Assembly: GCA_031378845.1 (NCBI GenBank)
Contig: JANNES010000020.1
Coordinates: 310,001-374,000 of the forward strand
Source of the DNA: JAJNPS01 sp031378845
Lineage (GTDB): Bacteria > Pseudomonadota > Alphaproteobacteria > Rhodobacterales > Rhodobacteraceae
DNA length: 64,000 bases
Reading direction: 5' to 3'
Below, in pieces: positions 42,139 through 50,532 of the stretch (position 1 is the stretch's first letter; every line of letters starts with the position of its first letter). The position numbers were made by a program, and so were the translations under genes. The notes beneath the pieces were generated by a model, which made no database searches, was not told the origin of the DNA, and saw nothing but the letters and a program-made list of their open reading frames with translations.

Positions 42139-43092
42139 ATGACGGGTCAGATCAAATCCCCGAACCATGTCGCCTTGCGGGCGTTTGAGGCTGTGCTGCG
42201 GCTTGGCGGGCTGTCGGCAGCCGCGCGCGACATGGGGGTGACGCCTGCTGCAATCAGCCACCGCTTGCGCGACCTTGAGGCTGCGGCAGGCACGGCCCTG
42301 TTGCGGCGCGAAGGCGGGCGGTTCATTGCGACTGAGGCAGGGCAAGTGATTGCGGCAAGCCTTGGGGACGCGTTCCTGCGGATCCGGCGCGCTGATGCGG
42401 CACTGCAGGGGCTGCATGCCCGCCCGCAGATCCGCATCGTCGCACCCATGTCCTTTACGGTCTTGTGGATGTTGCCGCGCCTGGCCGGGTTCGAGGCTGC
42501 CCATCCGGAGGTGACGCCGTACATCTCGGCAGCGTCAGACCCGCTTCGTCGTGACAGCGAGGCAGATATTCGCATCTGCCATGGGACGGCCCCGCCGCCC
42601 GGCAGCTGGGTGCTGCTGGTACAAGACGCAACGGCGGTCGTCGCAGCCCCGGGCGCGGGACTTCCCGCAGATCTCGCGGCGGTTCTGGCACAACGGGTGA
42701 TCCATATCGACACGCCTTTGGGCATGGCTGGCGGCACCTTTGGCTGGAGGGATTGGGCGCGGACCTTGCGGATCGCGGCGCCGATGCCGACGGGTCCGCA
42801 TGTGAATGCTGAACATGTCGCGGCGGATTTGGCGATGCAAGGCAAAGGGCTGATGCTGGCCAGCCTGTTCACCCTTGCGGACGCCATCTTGGCGGGGCGG
42901 CTGGTCGTGATGCCGGGGTCGGCGGTGCAGACCGGCATCGGCTATTGGATGCAGATGGAAAGCACCGGGCCGGTCGCGCGCGCCTTTGCCGCCTGGCTAA
43001 GCAACACGGTTGCACAACACGAGCGCACGGAAATGGCGCGGATCACGACCGGGCTGGCGGGCCTAAACGCGGTGGCCGCTGAGGGTGGCTAG
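42139..43092 (+). CDS. LysR-family transcriptional regulator
   Basis: The protein has about 317 residues. ATG 42139 gives the usual N-terminus; the in-frame start at 42100 overlaps the dyad. N-terminal winged helix ALRAFEAVLRLGGLSAAARD, then GVTPAAISHRLRDLEAAAGT; the rest is a substrate-binding domain of the GcvA/AmpR type (RIVAPMSFTVLWMLPRLAGF). Its 3' end overlaps the convergent Ldh_2 gene by 30 bases. It may control that gene or the divergent dehydratase, where an 11-bp repeat array lies. Confidence 0.86.
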   Translation: MTGQIKSPNHVALRAFEAVLRLGGLSAAARDMGVTPAAISHRLRDLEAAAGTALLRREGGRFIATEAGQVIAASLGDAFLRIRRADAALQGLHARPQIRIVAPMSFTVLWMLPRLAGFEAAHPEVTPYISAASDPLRRDSEADIRICHGTAPPPGSWVLLVQDATAVVAAPGAGLPADLAAVLAQRVIHIDTPLGMAGGTFGWRDWARTLRIAAPMPTGPHVNAEHVAADLAMQGKGLMLASLFTLADAILAGRLVVMPGSAVQTGIGYWMQMESTGPVARAFAAWLSNTVAQHERTEMARITTGLAGLNAVAAEGG

Positions 43093-44061
43093 CGTTTCCA
43101 CCTCGGGCAGCGTCAGGCTAACCCCCTCGATAGAAACAGTTTTGCGATTCTGGTGCCGCCGTTCACCGGGCAGGCGGACGCCTGGTTGATCGGTCATGGC
43201 GGACAGCATGACCTCCAGCCGGGCGGTAAAGCCGGGGGCCAGCGCTGCGGGATCAATGGCAATGAAGGTCTGGCCAAGGCGGGGCGGGCCGCCCAGATCA
43301 TCGCCCAGAGACGAGGCCTGAAACGACCAATGCGCGCCGGTCAGACCGGCGGCCAGCACTTCGACCATCAAGGCCAGCGCGCCGCCCTTGTGTCCCCCTG
43401 CCGGGGCGATGGAGCCTTGCAGACCAGCCTTGGCATCGGTCGTCGGCTGCCCCCCGGCATCCAGCGCCCAATGCGACGGGATCGCGCGTCCTTCTGCGGC
43501 GGCATTGGCCAGATTGACAAAGGCGGTCGCCGAGGAGGCGCTGTCGATCACCAAGGGATCGCCGTCGCGCGGGGCACCAAAAGCCCATGGATTGGTGCCG
43601 AAAAAGGGCGTCTTGCCGCCCCAGGGGGCCATCGTGGACGAAGCATTCGTAAATGCCATCGCCACCAGCCCGGCGCGAGCAAGCCGGTCGGTGAAATAGC
43701 CCAGGACCCCGCAGGCATAGGCATCCCGGACGCCCAGAACCGCGATACCTTGCGACGTGGCCGCAGCGATCAGTGCGGCCTCTGCCGCCTCATAGGCGGG
43801 GTGGGAAAAGCCCCCCCCGGCGTCCGCCAGAATGCCCGCCGGACGGGGCTGTGACAGGGCCGGGACCGCCGCTCCGACGATCTTGCCAACGTTCAGATGC
43901 TGGCAATACCACGGCAGGTAGCCAAGCCCGATGCCGCGCGTCCCCTCCGCCTCGGCGGCGCGGATGGAGCGGGCGACAGGGGCCGCCTGAAGCATCGTCG
44001 CACCGGCCCGGATCAGCGCGGCACCGGACAGGCGTTCGACGTCGTCAAGGGTGATCTGCAT
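43063..44061 (-). CDS. Ldh_2 / malate-lactate dehydrogenase family oxidoreductase
   Basis: The protein has 332 residues of the family that includes YlbC/AllD, DpkA and 2,3-diketogulonate reductase, which is distinct from classical malate dehydrogenases. Motifs: GIGLGYLPWYC near 44, VLGVRDAYACGVLGYFTDRL with active-site region, MAPWGGKTPFFGTNPWAFG, and GHKGGALALMVEVL. It is an NAD(P)-dependent oxidoreductase of a 2-hydroxy or 2-keto acid. Divergent from the enolase-superfamily dehydratase, it may act on the keto acid that the dehydratase forms. Confidence 0.85.
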   Translation of the reverse strand: MQITLDDVERLSGAALIRAGATMLQAAPVARSIRAAEAEGTRGIGLGYLPWYCQHLNVGKIVGAAVPALSQPRPAGILADAGGGFSHPAYEAAEAALIAAATSQGIAVLGVRDAYACGVLGYFTDRLARAGLVAMAFTNASSTMAPWGGKTPFFGTNPWAFGAPRDGDPLVIDSASSATAFVNLANAAAEGRAIPSHWALDAGGQPTTDAKAGLQGSIAPAGGHKGGALALMVEVLAAGLTGAHWSFQASSLGDDLGGPPRLGQTFIAIDPAALAPGFTARLEVMLSAMTDQPGVRLPGERRHQNRKTVSIEGVSLTLPEVETLATLSGHRV

Positions 44062-44086
44062 GCCGGTCCTTTCAGTCGAAAACGTC

Positions 44087-44141
44087 CGTGTGTTTTGCGT
44101 ATGCCAAACGTATGCTTAACGCATGGCAAGCGTCTGCCATG
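44087..44141. repeat. Helically phased 11-bp repeat array in the divergent promoter
   Basis: Four consecutive 11-bp units start at 44098, 44109, 44120 and 44131: CGTATGCCAAA, CGTATGCTTAA, CGCATGGCAAG, CGTCTGCCATG. A weaker unit, CGTGTGTTTTG, precedes them at 44087. The shared core is CGYNTG, about one helical turn apart, so each copy faces the same side of the DNA. It lies between the divergent starts at 44061 and 44254 and is probably a regulator-binding array. Confidence 0.7.
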
Positions 44142-44253
44142 TTGTCGAGCATCCATCCCGACAGATTTGACCCCAAGCTGTGCCGTTTTGGCGCGACGAA
44201 TCAAGTGGCAATCTTTTACCTCTGGTCACAGTCACCCATCGAGGCCTCCTCCC

Positions 44254-45435
44254 ATGAAGATCACCGCCATCCGTGCCACGCCCGTGTTGATCCCGCTTGA
44301 GGCGCCCTATGTCTGGTCTTACGGTGTGCTGGACGGCTTTACCAAATGCGTGGTCGAGGTCGAGACCGACCAGGGCCTGACCGGCATCGCCGAAGCGCCG
44401 AGCCACGCGTCCGCGCCGGTCATCGCACGCATGGCCGAGGCGCTGGTGGGACGTGATGCGCTGGATATCGCCGGGCTGGCGCGGCGGGTCCTGCCGTCGA
44501 TGCCAGCCGCCCATTCGGTCACCGACTATGCCACCCGCAGCGCTTGGGGGGCGATCGAGATCGCGCTGTGGGACCTGCGCGGCAAGCTTTGGGATCAGCC
44601 GGTCGCGAACCTGCTGGGCGGTATCCAGCGCGACCGCATCCCGTTCACCGACTATTTCGGCTATCGCCTGCCACAAGATGGCATCGGCGGCGAGGCGACG
44701 ATTGCGCAGCTCGTCGACTACTGTCTTTCGCTGCGCGCCGATCACGGCACCACCTATTTCGAGGGTAAGATCTCGGACCCCGACCTCAACGCCAATGTCC
44801 GGCTGGTGCATGCGCTGCGCGACGCCCTTGGCCCCGACGCGATGCTGCGGATCGACAGCAATCAGGCGTTCAGCCTGCCATCGGCTCTGTACCTTGCACC
44901 AGCGTTCCACGAAGCCCGGGTGCGCAACTGGGAGGATCCGACGCCCGACTGGACGGCCATGCGCAAGTTACGTGCGCATACACCTATCCCGTTCTCGGGG
45001 CACAACACCGATCTCGGCAAAGCGGTGGCTTACGGTGTGCCCGATGCCATCGTCTCGGACGTCGCGGGGTTAGGCGGGTTTGCCGCAATGATGCGGTTCG
45101 TGTCGGCCTGCGCTGGCGCGGGCGTAGATTTCTGGTGCTATTCGGGCGGGTCCGGGCTGGAGACTGCGGCGTACCTGCAGGCCTGTGCTGCGCATCCCCA
45201 CATCCGCGAACCGAACCAGTCGCTGCTGCGCTGGCAACCGTTCGACGTCATCGCCGAAGGTCCGTTCAGCCCCCGGGACAATCATCTGGATTTGCCCCAT
45301 GGTCCCGGTCTCGGGGTCACGCTGGATGCGGATCGTCTGGCCTTTGCCGTGCGCCTGTTGGTCGAGCGGGGTCTGCCGAACAAGTATCTTGACCTCCAAG
45401 CGCCGGGTCGGATGCGACGGATGCCTTTGATTTAG
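44254..45435 (+). CDS. Enolase-superfamily sugar-acid dehydratase (mandelate racemase/muconate lactonizing family)
   Basis: The protein has 393 residues. ATG 44254 is chosen because it begins the family N-terminus MKITAIRATPVLIPLE and has GAGG nine bases upstream. Capping domain to about 130; barrel with TTYFEGKISD, metal ligand Asp in LRIDSNQAF, Glu in NWEDPT, then IPFSGHNTDLGKAVAYG. This pattern is close to glucarate-dehydratase-like members, but the substrate cannot be fixed. It would dehydrate an aldarate or aldonate to a 2-keto-3-deoxy acid. The divergent Ldh_2-type oxidoreductase may act on the product. Confidence 0.85.
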   Translation: MKITAIRATPVLIPLEAPYVWSYGVLDGFTKCVVEVETDQGLTGIAEAPSHASAPVIARMAEALVGRDALDIAGLARRVLPSMPAAHSVTDYATRSAWGAIEIALWDLRGKLWDQPVANLLGGIQRDRIPFTDYFGYRLPQDGIGGEATIAQLVDYCLSLRADHGTTYFEGKISDPDLNANVRLVHALRDALGPDAMLRIDSNQAFSLPSALYLAPAFHEARVRNWEDPTPDWTAMRKLRAHTPIPFSGHNTDLGKAVAYGVPDAIVSDVAGLGGFAAMMRFVSACAGAGVDFWCYSGGSGLETAAYLQACAAHPHIREPNQSLLRWQPFDVIAEGPFSPRDNHLDLPHGPGLGVTLDADRLAFAVRLLVERGLPNKYLDLQAPGRMRRMPLI

Positions 45436-45716
45436 CGCGTTTGACAGCTCGTGGCGTTTGCGAAATAGGTTTCCAAATGGCTAACACAACCTGTTCAATT
45501 CTAAGAAATAGCGTCTCACTGGACCACATCTTTAGATTGTATGGCCGGTTTGTTTCTGGCATGGTGACCGGGCAAGCAGCCTCCCGCTGTCGACCGGTCG
45601 CACCCACACCCCACCCCCACTCCCCGTGACTGGTCGACAGCACCCAGGCGCAAACCTGCCCCCTTGCGCTTTTTCCGCAATTTCGGAATAACCGCTTCAG
45701 CCACAGGAGCCTGCTC
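45436..45716. other. 281-base gene-free region with a C-loop hairpin
   Basis: No supported gene. The first 100 bases are more AT-rich than the surroundings and include a TTGACA at 45441 with no good -10 partner. A long hairpin with a C-rich loop lies at 45586-45641. The last 70 bases lead to the NDUFS4-like gene with AGGAG just before its ATG. Confidence 0.6.
45586..45641. other. Hairpin with C-rich loop; G-quadruplex motif on the minus strand
   Basis: Arms GCTGTCGACCGGTC (45586-45599) and GACTGGTCGACAGC (45628-45641) pair over 14 positions with one G-T pair. The 28-base loop has four C-runs (3, 4, 5 and 4 C) separated by 3, 1 and 3 bases. The complementary strand therefore reads as four G-runs with short loops, a strong G-quadruplex motif. 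Function unknown. Confidence 0.75.
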
Positions 45717-46028
45717 ATGCGCGCACGGATTTACCAGCCCGCCCGGACCGCGATGCAGTCGGGTACCGCCCGGACGAAATCATGGGTGTTGGAATTCGCG
45801 CCCGACAGCGCGCGGAATGTCGATCCGCTGATGGGCTGGACCTCGTCTGGCGATACGCAGTCCCAGGTCAGGATCAGCTTTGACAGCCAGGCCGAGGCTG
45901 AGGCTTATGCCGCAGCACAAGGCATCGATGCGGATGTGACGCTGCCCAAGGCGCGCAAGCCCTTGATCCGGCAGCGTGGCTATGGCGAAAACTTTGCCAC
46001 AGACCGCAAGGGGGCGTGGACTCACTGA
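45717..46028 (+). CDS. NDUFS4-like ETC complex I subunit domain protein
   Basis: The protein has 103 residues. It begins MRARIYQPARTAMQSG and has KSWVLEFAP and the family's conserved DPLMGWTSSGDTQSQVRISF and RGYGENFATDRKGAWTH at the C-terminus. The family is the alphaproteobacterial counterpart of the 18 kDa mitochondrial complex I accessory subunit. It probably binds the peripheral arm of NADH:quinone oxidoreductase. It is a stand-alone gene, its stop overlapping the convergent secreted-protein gene by seven bases. Confidence 0.9.
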   Translation: MRARIYQPARTAMQSGTARTKSWVLEFAPDSARNVDPLMGWTSSGDTQSQVRISFDSQAEAEAYAAAQGIDADVTLPKARKPLIRQRGYGENFATDRKGAWTH

Positions 46029-47230
46029 TCCGGGTTGGCGTTCTGTTCAAGCGTCTGATCCCCGATCATGATATCGCTGCGAGTGTCGAAGATCAGATCT
46101 CTGGCAGGCTCTGATCCGTCAGTGTGCGTTCGGATGATCAAGCCGTCCTGGATGGTATAGGTGCCACCAGTTTGATCCTTGCTTGAACTTGCAAACCCCC
46201 CTCCGGTGTCAAAATTGCCAAAGCCGCCGCCAGTGGCATCGCGGGTCCATGTGCCATCGCGGTGAAAACCGGTGAATGACGTGGCGCGGACGCCGCCTTC
46301 GATGCCGCTGCCGGGCGTAAAGCCAGAATAGACGAAACTCGACAGCGACCCTGCAATTGTCGCAGCATCCGCAAACTGCGTCACCTGAAAAAGGGTCGCC
46401 TCCCCGTCGATCAGATCGTCGCCCTTTGCCGTCAAGTCCCGCACGTCACCCGAAGCATAGGCAAGCGTCAGCCTGTTGCCTTGGGCCACATAGTTGCCCC
46501 AGGACATGTCGCCCTTGGCCAATGCCGCCTGCCGGTCAAAAGCAGAAAGGCCTGACAAAGGCGTACCAACATAGAAAGGACCGCTGGGCCAAAAGGTCAA
46601 ATGCCGGTGATCCAGTTGCATCGACATCATGCTGTCCATGCCCATCGTCCAATAGGTTGAAAACCCCCGGTAAAGCCCCGACAGATCGCCCGGCTGGGGC
46701 GCGGGAAGCAAAGGCTTTGCCCCATCGGACACGAAGCGCGCGGTTTCCAGGATCGCCGCACCGTCGCGCTGAAAGACGGCAAGACTGGCCTCGACTTTGG
46801 CTTGATCAGAGGCGGGCCCTTCAAATGCGATCAGCTCGGTGCGCCCGAAAAGTTGACCTGCCATAAGCACCTGCACATCGCTGTCGATTTTCTGGCCCAA
46901 CATCGCGCCGGGCCTGCCCGCGACATTGAAGATTTCAGGCGGCATGATCACCTCGCGATCAGGCGTCTCGTCATCGTCGATGACTCGGGTCATCTGGGTA
47001 AAGAGATAGGTGTCCAGTCGGGTCTGGCCCTGAAAGCCGGGGGTGATGTAGATATAGCAGTATTCACATTCATCGCCGGGCAGGTCCGAGATCAGGATGA
47101 GGGTGCCGTCCTCGCGCACGGACCCGGTCGACCAGCCTGCCGGGACATCAAAGATCAGGTTGCCGTGTTGGCGCGTTTGTGCATATGCCGTCGATGCCAT
47201 GCAAAGAATGAGTGCAACCAGCCGGGACAT
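46022..47230 (-). CDS. Secreted protein of unknown function
   Basis: The protein has 402 residues. ATG 47230 follows GGAGG and begins a signal peptide (MSRLVALILCMASTAYA, cleavage before QTRQ). The mature N-terminal third, DVPAGWSTGSVREDGTLILI, resembles a small beta-domain found in several secreted proteins, with a C-E-Y-C pair near residue 60. The C-terminal third has Gly-rich TGGGFGNFDTGGGFASS. No known family is recognised. It probably works in the periplasm. It is convergent with the NDUFS4-like gene. Confidence 0.7.
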   Translation of the reverse strand: MSRLVALILCMASTAYAQTRQHGNLIFDVPAGWSTGSVREDGTLILISDLPGDECEYCYIYITPGFQGQTRLDTYLFTQMTRVIDDDETPDREVIMPPEIFNVAGRPGAMLGQKIDSDVQVLMAGQLFGRTELIAFEGPASDQAKVEASLAVFQRDGAAILETARFVSDGAKPLLPAPQPGDLSGLYRGFSTYWTMGMDSMMSMQLDHRHLTFWPSGPFYVGTPLSGLSAFDRQAALAKGDMSWGNYVAQGNRLTLAYASGDVRDLTAKGDDLIDGEATLFQVTQFADAATIAGSLSSFVYSGFTPGSGIEGGVRATSFTGFHRDGTWTRDATGGGFGNFDTGGGFASSSKDQTGGTYTIQDGLIIRTHTDGSEPARDLIFDTRSDIMIGDQTLEQNANPDQ

Positions 47231-47365
47231 CAAAACCTCCACAGGTCAAACGCCGTGCTCGCGGCAATTGCTGTCTGGGGCAAGGCAGCGATCCCTGACC
47301 TGACGGAAACGTGCTTGCGTCTCGCGCGGCGGCTTGGCAGGACTGGGCAAAAAGGGACCGCGGTG

Positions 47366-47827
47366 ATGATCAACATTGAACAAGAAAGCCCGATCGGGCC
47401 GGAGCTTGCGCTACTGATGGCGCGTCATGCTGCGGATATGCATGCCGATACGCCGCCCGAAAGCATCCACATGATGGATGCTACCCAGCTTGTCGCGCCG
47501 GGCATCAGGTTCTTTGTGATGCGCGATGACGGGCGGGCAGTCGGCATGGGTGCGTTCAAGCGGATCGACGCGGGCCATGCCGAGATCAAGTCGATGCATG
47601 TCTTGCATGAACATCGCGGCCATGGCCTGTCGCGCGCGATGCTGGAACATCTTGTTGCAGCAGCAAAGGCCGACGGGTTTACGCAGCTTAGCCTGGAAAC
47701 CGGCGTGCAGCCCACATTTGTCGCGGCGCGCGCGCTTTACGCCAAGGCGGGTTTTGTCGAATGCCCGCCGTTCGAAGGCTATACCGACGATCCCAACTCG
47801 ATCTTCATGACCAAGCATCTTGCGTGA
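47366..47827 (+). CDS. GNAT-family N-acetyltransferase
   Basis: The protein has 153 residues with ATG 47366. GNAT pattern: FFVMRDDGRAVGMGAFKRID (strand region), EIKSMHVLHEHRGHGLSRAM with the acetyl-CoA loop HRGHGLS, and LYAKAGFVECPPFEGY at the C-terminus. It acetylates an amino group of an unknown small molecule or protein. It lies 30 bases before tRNA-Arg. Confidence 0.87.
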   Translation: MINIEQESPIGPELALLMARHAADMHADTPPESIHMMDATQLVAPGIRFFVMRDDGRAVGMGAFKRIDAGHAEIKSMHVLHEHRGHGLSRAMLEHLVAAAKADGFTQLSLETGVQPTFVAARALYAKAGFVECPPFEGYTDDPNSIFMTKHLA

Positions 47828-47857
47828 CGCGCGCACCTGACGCAAAAGGGCGACAGC

Positions 47858-47934
47858 GGGTCCATAGCTCAACTGGATAGAGCAGCCGACTTCTAATCGG
47901 CAGGTTGAGGGTTCGATTCCTTCTGGACCCGCCA
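47858..47934 (+). tRNA. tRNA-Arg, anticodon TCT
   Basis: 77 bases. Acceptor arms GGGTCCA (47858-47864) and TGGACCC (47924-47930) pair fully; the discriminator G and encoded CCA follow. D-arm GCTC-GAGC; anticodon stem GCCGA-TCGGC with loop CTTCTAA, giving anticodon TCT (reads AGA); T-arm GAGGG-TTCGATT-CCTTC. A T-run (ATTTTTC) follows. Confidence 0.95.
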
Positions 47935-47961
47935 TTTTTCACGCGCTGCAGGCCCCGCGTT

Positions 47962-49200
47962 TCAGGTGTTTTGCGACGGCGCGCCACCTTCAAACCGGTT
48001 GCCATGGCGATAGTCGCAAGGTGCCTCTTGCATCTGCAAATGCAGTCCGGTGCCGGTAAAGGGATGCGCGCGGGCGACGTCTTCGTCAAAGTCGATGCCA
48101 AGGCCGGGGGCATCGGGGGGCAGGATATAGCCGTCCTCCCAGATGATCGAGTTCTTGATCAGCTTTTGGTGGAACGCACCGCCCGTCTCGATGGTTTCCG
48201 CGATCAGAAGGTTCGGGATGGAGGCGGCGAAATGCACGTTGGCTGCCCATTCGACGGGCCCGGCATAAAGGTGCGGTGCCATTTCGGCGTTGAACACCTC
48301 GGCCATCGCCGCGATCTTCTTGGCCTCCCAGATACCCCCCACGCGGCCGAGCGCCGGTTGCAATATTTTTACACCGCCCGCGCGCAGCAGGGTGCCGAAC
48401 TCGGCCTTGGTCGTCATCCGCTCGCCGGTGGCCAGCGGGATGTGGACATGGCGCGCGACCTCGGCGAATTCCAGCAGGTTGTCGGGCGGGATCGGTTCTT
48501 CGTACCAAAGCGGGTTGAAGGGCTCCAGCGCCCTGCCCATGCGGATCGCGCCAGGGGTGGTGAATTGGCCATGGGTGCCGAACAAGAGGTCAGCGCGGTC
48601 GCCCACGGCCTCGCGGATCGCGCGGCAAAAGGCAACCGATCGGGTGATGTCGGACAAAGCCGGCTCGTGCCCGCCGCGGATTGTATAGGGGCCGGCGGGG
48701 TCGAACTTGACTGCCGTGAAGCCCAGATTGACAAAGCGCAGGGCGGCCTCGGCTGCGGCATCGGGATCGTTCCAGAAGGCGGGGCTTTCGTTGCCCGGCT
48801 CGGGATAAAGGTAGGTATAACTGCGGATGCGGTCGTTCATGCGCCCGCCCAGCAGCGCCCAGACGGGGCGGTTCCGCGCTTTGCCAAGGATGTCCCAGCA
48901 GGCAATCTCCAGCCCCGAAAACGCACCCATCACGGTGAGGTCGGGGCGTTGGGTAAAGCCTGCGGAATACGCGCGGCGGAACATCAGCTCGATGTTTTCG
49001 GGGTTCTCGCCCTGCATGTGGCGCGAAAAGACATCCTCGATCACGGCCCGCATCGCGTCCGGGCCGACCGTCGAGGCATAGCATTCGCCGTAGCCCACGA
49101 TGCCATTGTCGGTCGTCAGTTTCGGGAAGATCCAGTAGCGCCCGCCCCAGCCGGGAAAGGGGGGAGCCACGACGAAGATCTCAAGGTCTTTCAGTTTCAT
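47962..49200 (-). CDS. Enolase-superfamily dehydratase, galactonate dehydratase-like
   Basis: The protein has 412 residues, starting at ATG 49200; upstream in-frame codons run back into the MFS gene. Barrel features: AVKFDPAGPY, GTHGQFTTPGAIRM, EEP metal Glu in LWYEEPIPPDN, ATGERMTTKAEF, and the catalytic His in APHLYAGPVEWAANVH. The pattern is that of D-galactonate dehydratase and relatives, which form 2-keto-3-deoxy acids. Last gene of a five-gene minus-strand operon with an MFS transporter, 35 bases after it. Confidence 0.86.
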   Translation of the reverse strand: MKLKDLEIFVVAPPFPGWGGRYWIFPKLTTDNGIVGYGECYASTVGPDAMRAVIEDVFSRHMQGENPENIELMFRRAYSAGFTQRPDLTVMGAFSGLEIACWDILGKARNRPVWALLGGRMNDRIRSYTYLYPEPGNESPAFWNDPDAAAEAALRFVNLGFTAVKFDPAGPYTIRGGHEPALSDITRSVAFCRAIREAVGDRADLLFGTHGQFTTPGAIRMGRALEPFNPLWYEEPIPPDNLLEFAEVARHVHIPLATGERMTTKAEFGTLLRAGGVKILQPALGRVGGIWEAKKIAAMAEVFNAEMAPHLYAGPVEWAANVHFAASIPNLLIAETIETGGAFHQKLIKNSIIWEDGYILPPDAPGLGIDFDEDVARAHPFTGTGLHLQMQEAPCDYRHGNRFEGGAPSQNT

Positions 49201-49235
49201 CTGTCTGATCCGGGCATGGGTGATTTGGCCACAGG

Positions 49236-50459
49236 CTAAGGTTCTGCGGACAGGCGGGCGCGTGACCCCGCGACATGAATGATGACGCAAACGGCCATCA
49301 GGAGTGCGGACAAAAGGAAGGGCGCGCCGGGGCTGAAGACAGGTGCGGCGGGGCTGGTGAACCAAAAGAACGTCTGCGTCATGATCAGGGGGGCCGCGAT
49401 CATGGCGATGGCATTCAGCGAGCCAAAGACGCCCTGCAACTGGCCTTGGGCATCGGCGGCGGTGGCGCGGCTTGCGATGGCTTGCAAGGCCGGGTTGGCC
49501 GCACCGCCCAATGCGGTAAAGGGTGTGATCAACAGCGCCAGCGCGCCCGATGTCACGAGGCCGAGGCCGGTGAGGGTCACGCCATTTGCCACCATGCCAA
49601 AGAGTGCCGCGCGGTGTTCGCCAAAGCGTTTGATCAGCCGACCCACCAGCAAGGCCTGACCCAGTGCGAAAAAGACTCCGTAGATGGTCAGTGAGATGCC
49701 GACCATCGTGGCCGACCAGCCAAAGGCGACCGGGCCGAAATAGGCCCAGATCGCGGGATAGACGTTCATGGCGACCGCCAGCAGGAAAAAGCATAGCAGG
49801 ACGCGGCGCAGTCCCGGCAGGTTAATCGCGGTCCAAAGTGCTGTGAACGGGTTCGACCGTGCAAGGCTGAAAGGTCTGCGGTTCTGTGCCGTCAATGTTT
49901 CGGGCAACACGATCAGGCCCAGCACGGCATTGGCAGCAGCCAGCCCTGCGGCGGCATAGAACGGCGCGCGGATGTCGATGGTCGCCAGAAACCCGCCGAT
50001 CAGCGGGCCAAGCACAAAGCCCGCACCAAAGCTTGCGCCGATCAGGCCAAAGCGGCGGCCGCGATCCTCGGGCGGGGTGATGTCGGCGATATAGGCGGTG
50101 GCGGTCGACTGCGTGGCCGAGGTGATGCCGGCAAAGATCCGCGTGGCCAGCAGCATCCAGACGGTCTGCGCCAGCGCCATGGCGACGTAGCTTGCCGCCA
50201 TCACCGCCAGCGACACCAGCAGCACCGGGCGGCGGCCAAAGCGGTCGGACAGCGCGCCGATGGGTGGGCCAAACAGGAACTGCATCGCGGCAAACGAGCT
50301 GGTGAGGATGCCGCCCCAAACGACAGCCTCTGAGATCGGGCGGCCCGTGACTTCTTCAAGCAGGCGCGGCATGACCGGAAAGATCAGGCCTATTCCCACA
50401 GCGTCCAATGTGACGGTCGCAACGATGAAGACGAGTGGCAACCGGGACGTGTTGGGCAT
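49236..50459 (-). CDS. MFS transporter, TCR/Tet type
   Basis: The protein has about 407 residues when started at ATG 50459, which gives the usual TetA-like N-terminus (MPNTSRLPLVFIVATVTLDA); an in-frame ATG at 50492 would add 11 residues. Motif A is FGPPIGALSDRFGRRP between segments 2 and 3; FGLIGASFGAGFVLGPLIGG is typical of the second motif. The TCR/Tet group includes drug exporters, but its neighbours here are catabolic, so it might move the operon's substrate or product. About twelve membrane segments. Confidence 0.85.
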   Translation of the reverse strand: MPNTSRLPLVFIVATVTLDAVGIGLIFPVMPRLLEEVTGRPISEAVVWGGILTSSFAAMQFLFGPPIGALSDRFGRRPVLLVSLAVMAASYVAMALAQTVWMLLATRIFAGITSATQSTATAYIADITPPEDRGRRFGLIGASFGAGFVLGPLIGGFLATIDIRAPFYAAAGLAAANAVLGLIVLPETLTAQNRRPFSLARSNPFTALWTAINLPGLRRVLLCFFLLAVAMNVYPAIWAYFGPVAFGWSATMVGISLTIYGVFFALGQALLVGRLIKRFGEHRAALFGMVANGVTLTGLGLVTSGALALLITPFTALGGAANPALQAIASRATAADAQGQLQGVFGSLNAIAMIAAPLIMTQTFFWFTSPAAPVFSPGAPFLLSALLMAVCVIIHVAGSRARLSAEP

Positions 50460-50532
50460 CAGGACCTGCGATCTGGAAATCGTGACAACCATACCGGTGC
50501 CAAGCGGGAAGAACAGGGCAAAGCGGTGCCGA

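Noticed and set aside
45441..45470. Promoter for a small RNA with TTGACA at 45441
   Set aside because: The -35 is perfect, but no acceptable -10 lies at 16-18 bases; the evidence is too weak to call a promoter.
47858..47962. tRNA-Arg as the edge of an integrated element
   Set aside because: No integrase and no second copy of the tRNA 3' end are visible, and neighbouring genes look like ordinary chromosomal genes.
49236..50492. Tetracycline resistance gene
   Set aside because: The TCR/Tet pattern alone does not show drug export, and the gene sits inside a catabolic operon.
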